Shown here in pieces: positions 25,927 through 34,657 of a stretch of 64,000 bases of DNA (positions within the stretch are counted from its first letter, which is position 1; each line of letters opens with the position of its first letter). The translations under genes were made by a program, and so were the position numbers. The DNA is from Pseudomonas sp. BP8. GTDB taxonomy: Bacteria; Pseudomonadota; Gammaproteobacteria; Pseudomonadales; Pseudomonadaceae. Below the pieces are notes generated by a model. It was not told the DNA's origin, searched no databases, and was given only the letters and a program-made list of their open reading frames with translations. The stretch spans positions 4,122,501 to 4,186,500 of the forward strand of contig NZ_JAGINK010000001.1 in NCBI RefSeq assembly GCF_017875955.1, read 5' to 3'.

Positions 25927-26935
25927 GCACGCTCTCCAGGTCGATGACCAGTACCGTCACATCGTCACGACCGCGACAGAAATCGCGGTGCAGTAGCGTG
26001 GCGATCACGGCCGGGTGGCGCAAGGCCAGCCCGGGGTAGGCTTGAAGGTTCCAACGCGATTGCAGGCCGTCGCTGAACATGATCAACAGATTTCCCTTGA
26101 GGTGAGCGTAGTCGAACACCTGGCCCTTGCGGTATTGCCCGCCGACGATGCCCGGATGCGAGGCCAGGCCGCGCGGCCGCTCGCCGCCGATCAGGGTGGC
26201 GCCTATGTTACCGATGCCGATAAACGCCAGACGGTCGCTGTGAGCATCGTACTGGGCAATGGCTGCTGCCCCGCCTCGGGTACCGGACATGGCGTGGTGC
26301 AGCTCGCCAAGCAGGCCCGCTGGCTCGCTGAAGGGCGTGCGGGCGAACTCCAGCTCACCTGCCTTGGCGGCGCGATCGGCCTCCACGCCATGGCCCAGGC
26401 CATCGATCACCAGCGCGCTCAGCCGTTGCTCCGCGAGCGCTACGTACCAGGTATCGCCACAGGCCGGGTCATCGTGCAGTGAGTGCTGGCTGACGCCGAT
26501 GCGCAGGTCTGCGCCAGCAGCGTCCTGGCGCCAGAGCCGGGCCAGCACCACCGCGCCGCGTTCGTCGGCATACACGTCAAACACCTGCGCCAGCCGGCTG
26601 ACCGCGCCCAGGCCGATACCCTGGGTACCTCCGGTCGAAAAGCCATCAGCGAGACACGCGTGCAGGTCGAACCCCGGACCGCGATCGACCGTGAGCAGCT
26701 CGATAGCGTGGCCCGCGCCGTGCGGCCAGACCCGCAGGTGCAGTTCGCCGCGCTTGGCGTGCTTGAGGACGTTGCTGGCCAGTTCGGTGGCGACGATGGC
26801 GGCACGGCCGGCGTCTGCGGGGTTGAAACCGTGAGTTTCGGCCAGTTTTTGCACGAGCCGGCGGGCATAGCCGACCTGGCTGATATCATCGAGCGCCAAC
26901 ACCTGGGTCAGGCTCGCGGCAAGGTTCATGTCCAT
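25919..26935 (-). CDS. HATPase-SpoIIE fusion, RsbX-like phosphatase
   Basis: 338 residues. The N-terminal half is an RsbT/RsbW-type HATPase (ATELASNVLKHAKRGEL; DRGPGFDL; GTQGIGLGAVSRLA, to about residue 135). The C-terminal half is a SpoIIE/PP2C phosphatase (VIDGLGHGVEADRAA, MFSDGLQSRWN, GRDDVTVLVIDL) with the metal-binding Asp residues kept. It could both phosphorylate and dephosphorylate stressosome proteins. It overlaps rsbT by 10 bp. A Met two codons downstream (26929) is an alternative start. Confidence 0.85.
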   Translation of the reverse strand: MDMNLAASLTQVLALDDISQVGYARRLVQKLAETHGFNPADAGRAAIVATELASNVLKHAKRGELHLRVWPHGAGHAIELLTVDRGPGFDLHACLADGFSTGGTQGIGLGAVSRLAQVFDVYADERGAVVLARLWRQDAAGADLRIGVSQHSLHDDPACGDTWYVALAEQRLSALVIDGLGHGVEADRAAKAGELEFARTPFSEPAGLLGELHHAMSGTRGGAAAIAQYDAHSDRLAFIGIGNIGATLIGGERPRGLASHPGIVGGQYRKGQVFDYAHLKGNLLIMFSDGLQSRWNLQAYPGLALRHPAVIATLLHRDFCRGRDDVTVLVIDLESVHA

Positions 26936-27330
26936 TTGGTGATCGTTACCCGAGTGCCTTGTCCGGGCGCGGTGTCCAGCTCGAATTCGTCTACCAGCCG
27001 CCGCGCACCGGTCAGGCCCAGGCCCAGGCCGCCGCCGGAAGTCCAGCCGTCAGTCAGCGCCTGCTTGATGTCGGCGATGCCAGGGCCCTGGTCGCGAAAG
27101 GTCAGGCGCAGGCCAACTCGCCCGAGTTCCTCGAGCACCGCCCAATCCATGTCGCCACCCCCGCCATATACCACGGTATTGCGCGCCAGCTCGCTGACGG
27201 CCGTGACCAGCTTGGTCAGGTCGACAAGGCGCATGCCGCAGTCGCTGGCGAGTTTGCGTGCGAGTTGGCGAGCCAGGACCACATCCTGCTCCAGGCACAC
27301 TGCTTGGCTGCCACTGTCGCGAACGGTCAT
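26926..27330 (-). CDS. rsbT: RsbT-like serine/threonine kinase (switch protein)
   Basis: 134 residues, the normal size of RsbT. GHKL motifs: N-box SELARNTVVYGGGG, G1 DQGPGIAD and G2 GLGLGLTGARRLVDEF. In stressosome systems RsbT phosphorylates RsbS and RsbR, is released, and activates a partner. It overlaps rsbS by 4 bp. Confidence 0.88.
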   Translation of the reverse strand: MTVRDSGSQAVCLEQDVVLARQLARKLASDCGMRLVDLTKLVTAVSELARNTVVYGGGGDMDWAVLEELGRVGLRLTFRDQGPGIADIKQALTDGWTSGGGLGLGLTGARRLVDEFELDTAPGQGTRVTITKWT

Positions 27331-27689
27331 GGCCGGCCTACCCGTTGGCGTAGCAGGGTCATGCCGCGGTCGACGTTGAGCGCCGTGCTCACCCCCGGCA
27401 AGGTCAGGCCGAGCTCGACCAGGGTGATCGCCACCGCAGGCTGCATGCCGACCAGCACGGTCTGCGCATCCATGATCCGCGACAGCCCGGAAATGCTCGC
27501 GATCATCCGGCCGATGAAGGAGTCGACCATGTCCAGCGCCGAGATATCGATCAACACCCCGCGGGCACTGGTCTTGTCGATACGCTCGGTAAGGTCGTCC
27601 TGCAGGCGCAGGGCCAGTTGGTCATGCATGTCGACCTGGATCGTCACCAGGAGAAACTCGCCCATCTGCAGGATCGGGATACGCTCCAT
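27327..27689 (-). CDS. rsbS: RsbS-like STAS protein (stressosome scaffold)
   Basis: 120 residues forming a single STAS domain. IDISALDMVDSFIGRM contains Ser57 at the position of the phosphorylated Ser59 of B. subtilis RsbS. It sits between rsbR (4 bp gap) and rsbT (4 bp overlap). The role, sequestering RsbT in the resting state, is inferred from the family. Confidence 0.88.
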   Translation of the reverse strand: MERIPILQMGEFLLVTIQVDMHDQLALRLQDDLTERIDKTSARGVLIDISALDMVDSFIGRMIASISGLSRIMDAQTVLVGMQPAVAITLVELGLTLPGVSTALNVDRGMTLLRQRVGRP

Positions 27690-27693
27690 CCGC

Positions 27694-28545
27694 TCAGCCT
27701 CGCTCGCCGAGGCTGGTGCCCAGGCGAGTCAGGGCCAGTTTCAGGGCATCGGCGAGGTTCGACTTGGTGGTCAGCGTACCCAGGTCCAGGCCCAGGTGAA
27801 CGATGGTCTGGGCGATCTGCGGACGCACGCCACTGACAATGCAATCGGCGCCCATCAAGCGAATAGCGGTGACCGTTTTTAGCAGGTGCTGGGCCACCAG
27901 GGTATCGACGGTGGGCACCCCGGTGATGTCGATGATAGCAATCTCCGAACCGGTGTCGACAATGCGCTGCAGCAACGACTCCATGACGGTCTGGCTGCGC
28001 GCCGAATCCAGGGTGCCGATCAGCGGCAAGGCGAGCACGCCATCCCACAGCTTGACCACCGGCGTCGACAGCTCGAGCAATTCCTCTTGCTGGCGCTTGA
28101 TCACCCCTTCACGGGTCTTCTGATAGGTGCGGATGGTCTGCAGACCGAAGGCGTCGAGCAGTTGCGAGATTTCCCACAGCTGCTCGGCCAACAGCGCCGG
28201 CTGCTCGCGGTAATGGCTTTGCAGCAAGGTGAACAGCGGGCCCTTCAGGGCGAAGATGAAGTACGCCGTCTGGTGCGATTCCTGGCCGATCTGGGCGCGA
28301 CTGGTGGAGAGCTTGTCGAGGAATCGGCGGGTTTCTTCCCAGCCTGCGGCGGCGATATTGCCGCCGCTTTCATGGCGTAGGCCATCGATCATCAGTTGGA
28401 GAAATTCGCGGGTTTCCTGACGCAAGTCGTGGTCCTTGATATTGCGTGTAGCGCCGTTGGCCTCCAGCCCGGCAATCCAGTCCCCGAGCAATTGTGCCTG
28501 ATTGCCGATGATCGCTTCCAAGGTGCTGTTCTGCAGTGCTGCCAT
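27694..28545 (-). CDS. rsbR: RsbR-like stressosome sensor (N-terminal globin-like domain plus STAS)
   Basis: 283 residues from the ATG at 28545, preceded by AGGAGAG; longer frames upstream have no ribosome site. The N-terminal helical domain (about 1-150) is the sensory part; the C-terminal STAS domain (about 158-275) has the RsbR signature IIDITGVPTVDTLVAQHLL and GVRPQIAQTIVHLGLDL. Thr178 in PLIGTLDS and Thr208 in DITGV correspond in context to the two phosphorylated threonines of B. subtilis RsbRA (by recollection of that sequence). First gene of a six-gene leftward operon. Confidence 0.88.
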   Translation of the reverse strand: MAALQNSTLEAIIGNQAQLLGDWIAGLEANGATRNIKDHDLRQETREFLQLMIDGLRHESGGNIAAAGWEETRRFLDKLSTSRAQIGQESHQTAYFIFALKGPLFTLLQSHYREQPALLAEQLWEISQLLDAFGLQTIRTYQKTREGVIKRQQEELLELSTPVVKLWDGVLALPLIGTLDSARSQTVMESLLQRIVDTGSEIAIIDITGVPTVDTLVAQHLLKTVTAIRLMGADCIVSGVRPQIAQTIVHLGLDLGTLTTKSNLADALKLALTRLGTSLGERG

Positions 28546-28806
28546 GTGCCTTGCTCTCCTGAAAAATGCTTGCCGGGGTACCGGTAATTTTGCGACCCGC
28601 AAAGATCGACATCTGCCGGTGAAAACAGTTTTGCTGACAGGGAAATATTTGCAGTGGCGCTGCGCCGTGCAGCTAACTCTAGGCCAAGATCCGCGGCTGG
28701 GCGGGCAATAGGCGCAATCCATTTGCCCTGTAGCGCGAACCCGTGGCATAGATGCGGGTCAACGTCCTTGCGTGACCGCTTCGCGCCCCTTCAGGAGAAC
28801 CCGTGC

Positions 28807-29646
28807 ATGAGCAAGCCTGCCTACGTCCCGCCCAAGGTCTGGAGCAACGACGCCGCCTCCGGTGGCCAGTTCGCCAACATCAACCGCCCGATCGCCGGGC
28901 CGACCCATGACAAACAGTTGCCCGTTGGCAAACAACCTCTGCAGCTGTATTCACTGGCCACACCCAATGGCGTCAAGGCCACTATCCTGCTCGAAGAGCT
29001 GCTCGCCCTCGGCCACGCCGGAGCCGAGTACGACGCTTGGCTGATTCGCATCGGCGAGGGCGAGCAATTCTCCAGTGGCTTTGTCGCGGTCAATCCCAAT
29101 TCAAAGATCCCTGCCCTGCTCGACCGCAGTGTCGAACCCCCGATCCGGGTGTTCGAGTCGGGCTCGATCCTGGTTTACCTGGCGGAAAAATTCGGCGCGT
29201 TCCTGCCAACGGAACCGGCCGCACGTACCGAGACGCTGAACTGGCTGTTCTGGCAGATGGGCGCGGCGCCCTACCTGGGTGGCGGTTTCGGCCACTTCTA
29301 TGCGTATGCACCAGAGAAGATTGAGTACGCCATCAACCGCTTCACCATGGAAGCCAAGCGTCAACTGGATGTGCTCGATCGGCGCCTGGCCGAGAGCCGT
29401 TACCTGGCGGGCGATGAATACAGCATCGCCGACATCGCCGTGTGGCCCTGGTATGGCCAACTGGTGCGCGGCAAGCTGTATGACGCTGCGGAGTTTCTTG
29501 CGGTCGATGAGTACCGCAATGTGCAACGCTGGGCCGAGGCGATCGCACAACGGCCGGCGGTGCAGCGCGGCACCCGGGTCAATCGCACGTGGGGAGATGA
29601 AGCTTCGCAGGTGGCTGAACGCCATAGCGCGGCCGACCTCGACTGA
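28807..29646 (+). CDS. yghU: glutathione S-transferase family protein, YghU-like
   Basis: 279 residues from the ATG at 28807, preceded by AGGAGA. The N-terminal extension (PPKVWSNDAASGGQFANINRPIAGPTHDKQLPVG, in part) is characteristic of YghU/YfcG-type disulfide-bond oxidoreductases. The thioredoxin-like domain has LYSLATPNGVKATILLEE, NPNSKIPAL and ESGSILVYLAEK; the C-terminal helical domain includes LAGDEYSIADIAVWPW. It reduces small disulfides with glutathione. Divergent from rsbR across 261 bp in which I see no gene. Confidence 0.88.
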   Translation: MSKPAYVPPKVWSNDAASGGQFANINRPIAGPTHDKQLPVGKQPLQLYSLATPNGVKATILLEELLALGHAGAEYDAWLIRIGEGEQFSSGFVAVNPNSKIPALLDRSVEPPIRVFESGSILVYLAEKFGAFLPTEPAARTETLNWLFWQMGAAPYLGGGFGHFYAYAPEKIEYAINRFTMEAKRQLDVLDRRLAESRYLAGDEYSIADIAVWPWYGQLVRGKLYDAAEFLAVDEYRNVQRWAEAIAQRPAVQRGTRVNRTWGDEASQVAERHSAADLD

Positions 29647-29667
29647 TTTGTGGCGTCACTCGGAATA

Positions 29668-29691
29668 CCGGGGCTGCAGAGCAGCCCCCGG
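29668..29691. terminator. hairpin between yghU-like and betT-like genes
   Basis: CCGGGGCTGC (29668-29677) and GCAGCCCCCGG (29681-29691) form a strong stem with a 3-base loop 21 bp after the GST stop. No clear T tract follows, so terminator strength is uncertain. Confidence 0.5.
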
Positions 29692-29802
29692 CAATGCAGG
29701 CTTGCACGACGAATCACGATCAAGGACGCAAGGGGCCACCAGTCACAGCACAGCGAATGAATCAGCCGACAACTGACAACCCCAAGAATCCCTGCAAACT
29801 TC

Positions 29803-31773
29803 CTACCCCACCAAATGCAGATAATGCAGGTGCCGCTCAAAGTGATCGAGGATGTCCCCGATTACCTCGTCCTTCGACCACCCCATCACATCATGATCCT
29901 GGCCACCTTCGCGCAAATGCACTTCAGCGCGGAAGTACTTGCGCTCCTCGCCCGGCGTATCGCTCATGACGAAACTCGGCATGGCATAAGCCTGCGGCTT
30001 GATTTGATAGATGAACGGGTCATCGCTGGGGCCGACCTTGAGCATGATACTGCCCTCTTCGCCCTCCTCGACGCTGCATTCGTACCCCTGCCCGCGCCAC
30101 TCCTGCGCCACCGACTGACAAGCCGGCAGGCCCACTTCGCTGATGAAGCGCTGCACATGCGCCCGGCGCGGGAACATCGCCAGGGTGCGCAGGCGCCGCT
30201 GCCAGTTACTGGCGCCACGCGACGCTGTTGGCGAAATGGCCAGCGCCTGATGGCGCAGGCTGCGCTTGGTGGCATCCAGTTTCAGCGCCTTGAGCAGCCC
30301 GCGCATGCTACACAGCAAGGCAATGGTAAACGGCAGCGCACTGGCGATGGTTGCGGTCTGCAAGGCCTTGAGGCCGTCGGCCAGCAACAGGGCGATGGCC
30401 ACCAGGCCCATGCTCGACGCCCAGAAGATACGCTGGCGGACCGGCGTCTGCTCCTGCCCGCCGGAGGCCAGCATGTCGACCACCATGGCGCCGGAGTCAG
30501 CCGATGTGACGAAGAACACCACCACCATCACTACCGCCAAGGTGCTGATGGCGGCGGTAAACGGGAAGTGCTCGAGGAACGCGAACAACGCCAACGAGGT
30601 GTCCTGTTCGACCGCCTGGGCCAAGTCCTGAAAGCCCTGGTCGAGAATCATGTGGATCGCGGTATTACCGAACACGGTCATCCACAGCAAGGTGAACGCG
30701 GTCGGCACCAACAGCACGCCAGTGACGAACTCGCGAATGGTCCGGCCGCGGGAAATCCGCGCGATGAACAGGCCGACAAAGGGCGACCAGGCTAGCCACC
30801 AGCCCCAGTAGAACAGGGTCCAGCCTCCGATCCAGTCGCTCGGCTGGTAGGCGTACAGGTTGAGCGTGCGGCTGACGATCTCACTGAGGTAGCCGCCGGT
30901 GTTCTGCACGAACGTCTGCAGGATCAGCACGGTCGGCCCAAGCAACACCACCATCAGCAACAACAGCACGGCCAGGCCAAGATTGAGCTCAGAGAGCCGG
31001 CGAATGCCCTTGTCCAGGCCGGAAACCACCGACAGCGTCGCGAGGAAGGTGGTGCCGATGATCAAGGCGATCTGCACCGGTATCGACACCGGCACGCCGA
31101 ACAGCGCGTTCAGGCCGGTGTTGATCTGCGCCACGCCAAAGCCCAGCGACGTGGCCACGCCCAGTACCGTGCCGATAATCGCGAAGATGTCCACGGCATG
31201 ACCGATAGGCCCATAGATACGCTCGCCAATCAGCGGGTACAACGCAGAGCGCAAGGTCAGCGGCAGGCCGTGGCGGTAACTGAAGTAGGCCAGGATCAGC
31301 GCGACGATGGCGTAGATCGCCCAGGCATGCAGCCCCCAATGGAAGAAGGTGATGCGCATCGCCTCGCCCGCCGCCATCACCGTGCCTGCATCCCCCACCG
31401 GTGGTTTGAGAAAGTGCATCACCGGTTCGGCCACGCCGAAGAACATCAGGCCAATACCCATGCCGGCGGAAAACAGCATGGCGAACCAGGTGGTGCTGCT
31501 GTAGTCGGGCGTGCTGTGGTCCGGGCCCAGCTTGATGTCGCCATAGCGGCTGATGCCAAGGAATACCACGGTGCCAAGAATGATCGCCACCGCCAGGATA
31601 TAGAACCAGCTGACATTGGTGATGATCCAGCCTTGAACCACGGCAAACAGGTTTTGCGCGTTCGATTGGAACACGCTTGCGTATATCACCAGCACGAGCA
31701 GGAGGATGGCGGAGATCCAGAAGACCGGGGGGTTGATGGATGAGGGTGTTTCGGGTCGTTGCGAATTGGACAT
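29803..31773 (-). CDS. betT: BCCT family choline/betaine transporter, BetT-like
   Basis: 656 residues. Twelve membrane segments in the first ~510 residues and the BCCT signature with tryptophans (FFHWGLHAWAIYAIV; GWTLFYWGWWLAWSPFVGLF). The ~140-residue cytoplasmic C-terminal tail (MFPRRAHVQRFISEVGLPAC onward) is typical of BetT-type osmo-sensitive choline transporters. The Met at 31773 was chosen because it leads directly into the first hydrophobic stretch. Divergent from an amidase gene across 224 bp. Substrate (choline, betaine or another quaternary amine) cannot be fixed from sequence. Confidence 0.88.
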   Translation of the reverse strand: MSNSQRPETPSSINPPVFWISAILLLVLVIYASVFQSNAQNLFAVVQGWIITNVSWFYILAVAIILGTVVFLGISRYGDIKLGPDHSTPDYSSTTWFAMLFSAGMGIGLMFFGVAEPVMHFLKPPVGDAGTVMAAGEAMRITFFHWGLHAWAIYAIVALILAYFSYRHGLPLTLRSALYPLIGERIYGPIGHAVDIFAIIGTVLGVATSLGFGVAQINTGLNALFGVPVSIPVQIALIIGTTFLATLSVVSGLDKGIRRLSELNLGLAVLLLLMVVLLGPTVLILQTFVQNTGGYLSEIVSRTLNLYAYQPSDWIGGWTLFYWGWWLAWSPFVGLFIARISRGRTIREFVTGVLLVPTAFTLLWMTVFGNTAIHMILDQGFQDLAQAVEQDTSLALFAFLEHFPFTAAISTLAVVMVVVFFVTSADSGAMVVDMLASGGQEQTPVRQRIFWASSMGLVAIALLLADGLKALQTATIASALPFTIALLCSMRGLLKALKLDATKRSLRHQALAISPTASRGASNWQRRLRTLAMFPRRAHVQRFISEVGLPACQSVAQEWRGQGYECSVEEGEEGSIMLKVGPSDDPFIYQIKPQAYAMPSFVMSDTPGEERKYFRAEVHLREGGQDHDVMGWSKDEVIGDILDHFERHLHYLHLVG

Positions 31774-31997
31774 GCGTTGCAAGCTCCGGATCGGCGTCAT
31801 GCGTGGATCGGCCCCGTCAGGCGGGGACGGCCAGTTTTCTGGCCAGGTAACAGACTGCGACCTGCGCGACAGGCCGCGTGTTCCCTCGCCACCGTGCCGT
31901 AATGCAACAAACCATTTCAGCGCTGCAAGCCTGCCCTGGGATAGGCTTCTTGCTACACTCGCGGCCATGATTTTCCACCTGCACAGTTGGTGACAGC

Positions 31998-33701
31998 ATG
32001 ATCGAGGTAACCGAGGTTTCCATTGCCGAGTTGCGCGCTGCGCTCGAGAGCGGCCGCACAACGGCGGTCGAGCTGGTCAAGGCCTACCTGGCCCGCATCG
32101 ACGCCTATGACGGCGCAGCCACCGCCACGGCCCTGAACGCCGTGGTGGTACGCAATCCTGAAGCCATCAAGGAAGCCGAGGCTTCCGACGCCCGCCGCGC
32201 CCGTGGAGAATGCCTGGGTCCGCTGGACGGCATTCCCTATACCGCCAAGGACAGCTACCTGGTCAAGGGCCTGACCGCGGCATCGGGCAGCCCGGCCTTC
32301 GCCAAGCTGGTGGCCCAGCGCGATGCCTTCACCATCGAGCGCCTGCGTGCTGCCGGAGCAGTCTGCCTGGGCAAGACCAACATGCCGCCGATGGCCAACG
32401 GCGGCATGCAGCGCGGCGTCTATGGCCGCGCCGAAAGCCCCTACAACGCCGCGTACCTGACGGCCCCCTTCGCCTCCGGCTCATCCAACGGCGCCGGTAC
32501 CGCCACCGCCGCCAGCTTCGCCGCCTTTGGCCTGGCCGAAGAGACCTGGTCCAGCGGCCGTGGCCCGGCGTCCAATAACGGCCTGTGCGCCTACACGCCG
32601 TCGCGCGGGGTGATCTCGGTGCGCGGCAACTGGCCACTGACGCCGACCATGGACGTGGTGGTGCCGTATGCACGGACCATGCACGACCTGCTGGAGATCC
32701 TCGATGTGGTGGTCGCCGACGACCCGGACAGCCGTGGCGACCTGTGGCGCCTGCAGCCGTGGGTACCGATCCCGGCAGCGTCGGCCGTGCGCCCGGCGTC
32801 CTACCTCGACCTCGCCCTCGCTGCCAGTTCGCTGCAGGGCAAGCGCTTCGGCGTGCCACGCATGTACATCAATGCCGACGACGAAGCCGGCACCTCGGAA
32901 AAACCGGGTATCGGCGGCCCGACCGGCCAGCGCATCAACACCCGTGCCAGCGTCATCGACCTCTGGCATCAGGCACGCCAAGCCCTGGAGGCTGCCGGTG
33001 CCGAGGTGGTCGAGGTGGACTTCCCGCTGGTATCCAACTGCGAGGGCGACCGCCCCGGCGCACCTACCGTGTACAACCGCGGCATCGTCTCCAAGGAATT
33101 TCTCCACGACGAACTGTGGGAACTCTCGGGCTGGGCGTTCGATGACTTCCTGGGGGCCAACGACGACCCCAACCTCAACCGCCTGGCCGATGTCGACGGG
33201 CCACAGATCTTCCCGCATGACCCTGGCACCCTGCCCAACCGTGAAGATGACCTCGCGGCGGGCATGGACGAGTACGTCAACATGGCCAAGCGTGGCCTCA
33301 AGAGCTGGGATCAGATCGCGACCGTCCCGGACGGCCTGCGCGGTCTGGAGAAAACCCGCAAGCTCGACCTTGAAGACTGGATGGACGCGCTCGGCCTGGA
33401 TGCGGTGCTGTTCCCGACCGTAGCCGACGTCGGCCCGGCCGACGCCGACGTCAATCCGGCCTCGGCGGACATCGCCTGGAGCAACGGAATCTGGGTAGCC
33501 AATGGCAACCTGGCGATCCGCCACTTGGGTGTGCCAACGGTGACCGTGCCCATGGGCGTGATGGCCGATATCGGCATGCCGGTGGGGCTGACTTTTGCTG
33601 GCCGCGCCTATGATGACTCGGCCCTGCTTGGCTTTGCAGCCGCCTTCGAGTCGACCGGCTCGCGCCGCGTGGTTCCGCCGCGTACTCCCGTCCTGGACTG
33701 A
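31998..33701 (+). CDS. amidase signature family enzyme
   Basis: 567 residues. The Ser-cisSer-Lys triad can be traced: Lys84 in YTAKDSY, Ser162/163 in FASGSSNGAGTA and nucleophile Ser186 in ETWSSGRGPAS, which replaces the usual TGGSIRxPA. The nucleophile region is therefore divergent but the serine is kept. Such enzymes hydrolyse amides or ureas (AtzF, indoleacetamide hydrolase and others); the natural substrate is not deducible. It is divergent from betT and followed by a REP pair. Confidence 0.85.
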   Translation: MIEVTEVSIAELRAALESGRTTAVELVKAYLARIDAYDGAATATALNAVVVRNPEAIKEAEASDARRARGECLGPLDGIPYTAKDSYLVKGLTAASGSPAFAKLVAQRDAFTIERLRAAGAVCLGKTNMPPMANGGMQRGVYGRAESPYNAAYLTAPFASGSSNGAGTATAASFAAFGLAEETWSSGRGPASNNGLCAYTPSRGVISVRGNWPLTPTMDVVVPYARTMHDLLEILDVVVADDPDSRGDLWRLQPWVPIPAASAVRPASYLDLALAASSLQGKRFGVPRMYINADDEAGTSEKPGIGGPTGQRINTRASVIDLWHQARQALEAAGAEVVEVDFPLVSNCEGDRPGAPTVYNRGIVSKEFLHDELWELSGWAFDDFLGANDDPNLNRLADVDGPQIFPHDPGTLPNREDDLAAGMDEYVNMAKRGLKSWDQIATVPDGLRGLEKTRKLDLEDWMDALGLDAVLFPTVADVGPADADVNPASADIAWSNGIWVANGNLAIRHLGVPTVTVPMGVMADIGMPVGLTFAGRAYDDSALLGFAAAFESTGSRRVVPPRTPVLD

Positions 33702-33727
33702 TAGCGCTTTGTAAAGCAACCGAATTC

Positions 33728-33826
33728 CTGTAGGAGCGGGCTTGCCCCGCGAAGAGGCCAGTCCGGCCGCCGTGGTTCATGGGCACCGGCTCTGCCGGTT
33801 TCGCGGGTGCAAGCCCGCTCCTACAG
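33728..33826. repeat. REP pair (family 1), outward orientation
   Basis: A plus REP (33728-33759) precedes a minus REP (33785-33826), the reverse order of most pairs in this window. It follows the amidase gene. Confidence 0.88.
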
Positions 33827-33898
33827 GGTATCGGGGCGATTTCCACTGGGTGTGCGCCGATCCAGCGGCGATGTATTGCATTGACGCGCCGAGCCAAA

Positions 33899-33933
33899 TT
33901 CAACAGAATGTTAGAAATTGACATTCTGTTGAA
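33899..33933. promoter_or_regulatory. perfect 13-bp inverted repeat in front of the YheO-like gene
   Basis: TTCAACAGAATGT (33899-33911) and ACATTCTGTTGAA (33921-33933) are exact reverse complements with a 9-bp spacer, ending 6 bp before the ATG at 33940. The position fits an autoregulatory operator, or an mRNA hairpin that limits initiation, since no normal ribosome site is seen. Confidence 0.65.
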
Positions 33934-33939
33934 CATTAT

Positions 33940-34641
33940 ATGCCTGCGCCTCACCTTCTGCGCGAACGCGAACTCGTGCTCGCCACCTTGAAAGCCGCCA
34001 TTGCTGCCATTGGCAGCGTCGCCGGACGCAACATGGAGATCTTGCTGCACGATCTCGAGCAACCTGAGCAATCGGTGGTCGCCATCGTCAACGGGCATCT
34101 TTCCGGCCGCGTCGTCGGCAGCCCGATCCTTGCCGCACCCGAACAGGATCAAGGCTTCAAGGCGCTGATGCGCGCTGGGCAGAAGCACGGCTGCGAGCCG
34201 GTGGTCTTGCCCGACTATCCCACCACCCTCAAAGGGCGCACCTTGCGCAGTGCCACGGCGATCTTGCGCGACAGCGAAGGGCAACCTTTCGCCAGCCTGT
34301 GCGTGAACGTCGACAACAGCGGCCTGGATGCTGCGCTGGAGTTCCTGCAGCAGTTGCAGCCAGTGGGGGTCAGCCAGATTTCGAGCGTGCCAGACGAGCC
34401 TGCCGACATGACCGTGCTGATGGCCGAGATCATCGACAACGCCCTCAACAGCGCGGGCCATGGCCGAATGAACAAACAGGCCAAGGTCGAAGCCGTGCGG
34501 GTCATGCAGGAGCGTGGCCTGTTCATCGTCAAGGGTGGCGTGGAAAAGGCCGCTGCGGCCCTCGGCGTTACCCGTTACACCGTTTACAACTACCTTGAGC
34601 AACTGCGTGGCGAGCCCACCGCAGCGGCTCGTGACGACTGA
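33940..34641 (+). CDS. YheO-like PAS/HTH transcriptional regulator
   Basis: 233 residues. An N-terminal YheO-like PAS domain (about 12-120: GRNMEILLHDLEQPEQSVVAI, in part, and LRDSEGQPFASLCVNVD) is followed by a C-terminal HTH (about 185-225: LFIVKGGVEKAAAALGVTRYTVYNYLEQLR, in part). Related proteins such as DauR control amino-acid catabolic genes. The gene lies 16 bp before a serine/threonine dehydratase gene, implying a common transcript and local control. A perfect inverted repeat overlaps its leader. Confidence 0.85.
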   Translation: MPAPHLLRERELVLATLKAAIAAIGSVAGRNMEILLHDLEQPEQSVVAIVNGHLSGRVVGSPILAAPEQDQGFKALMRAGQKHGCEPVVLPDYPTTLKGRTLRSATAILRDSEGQPFASLCVNVDNSGLDAALEFLQQLQPVGVSQISSVPDEPADMTVLMAEIIDNALNSAGHGRMNKQAKVEAVRVMQERGLFIVKGGVEKAAAALGVTRYTVYNYLEQLRGEPTAAARDD

Positions 34642-34657
34642 CTTCACGGAGATCACC

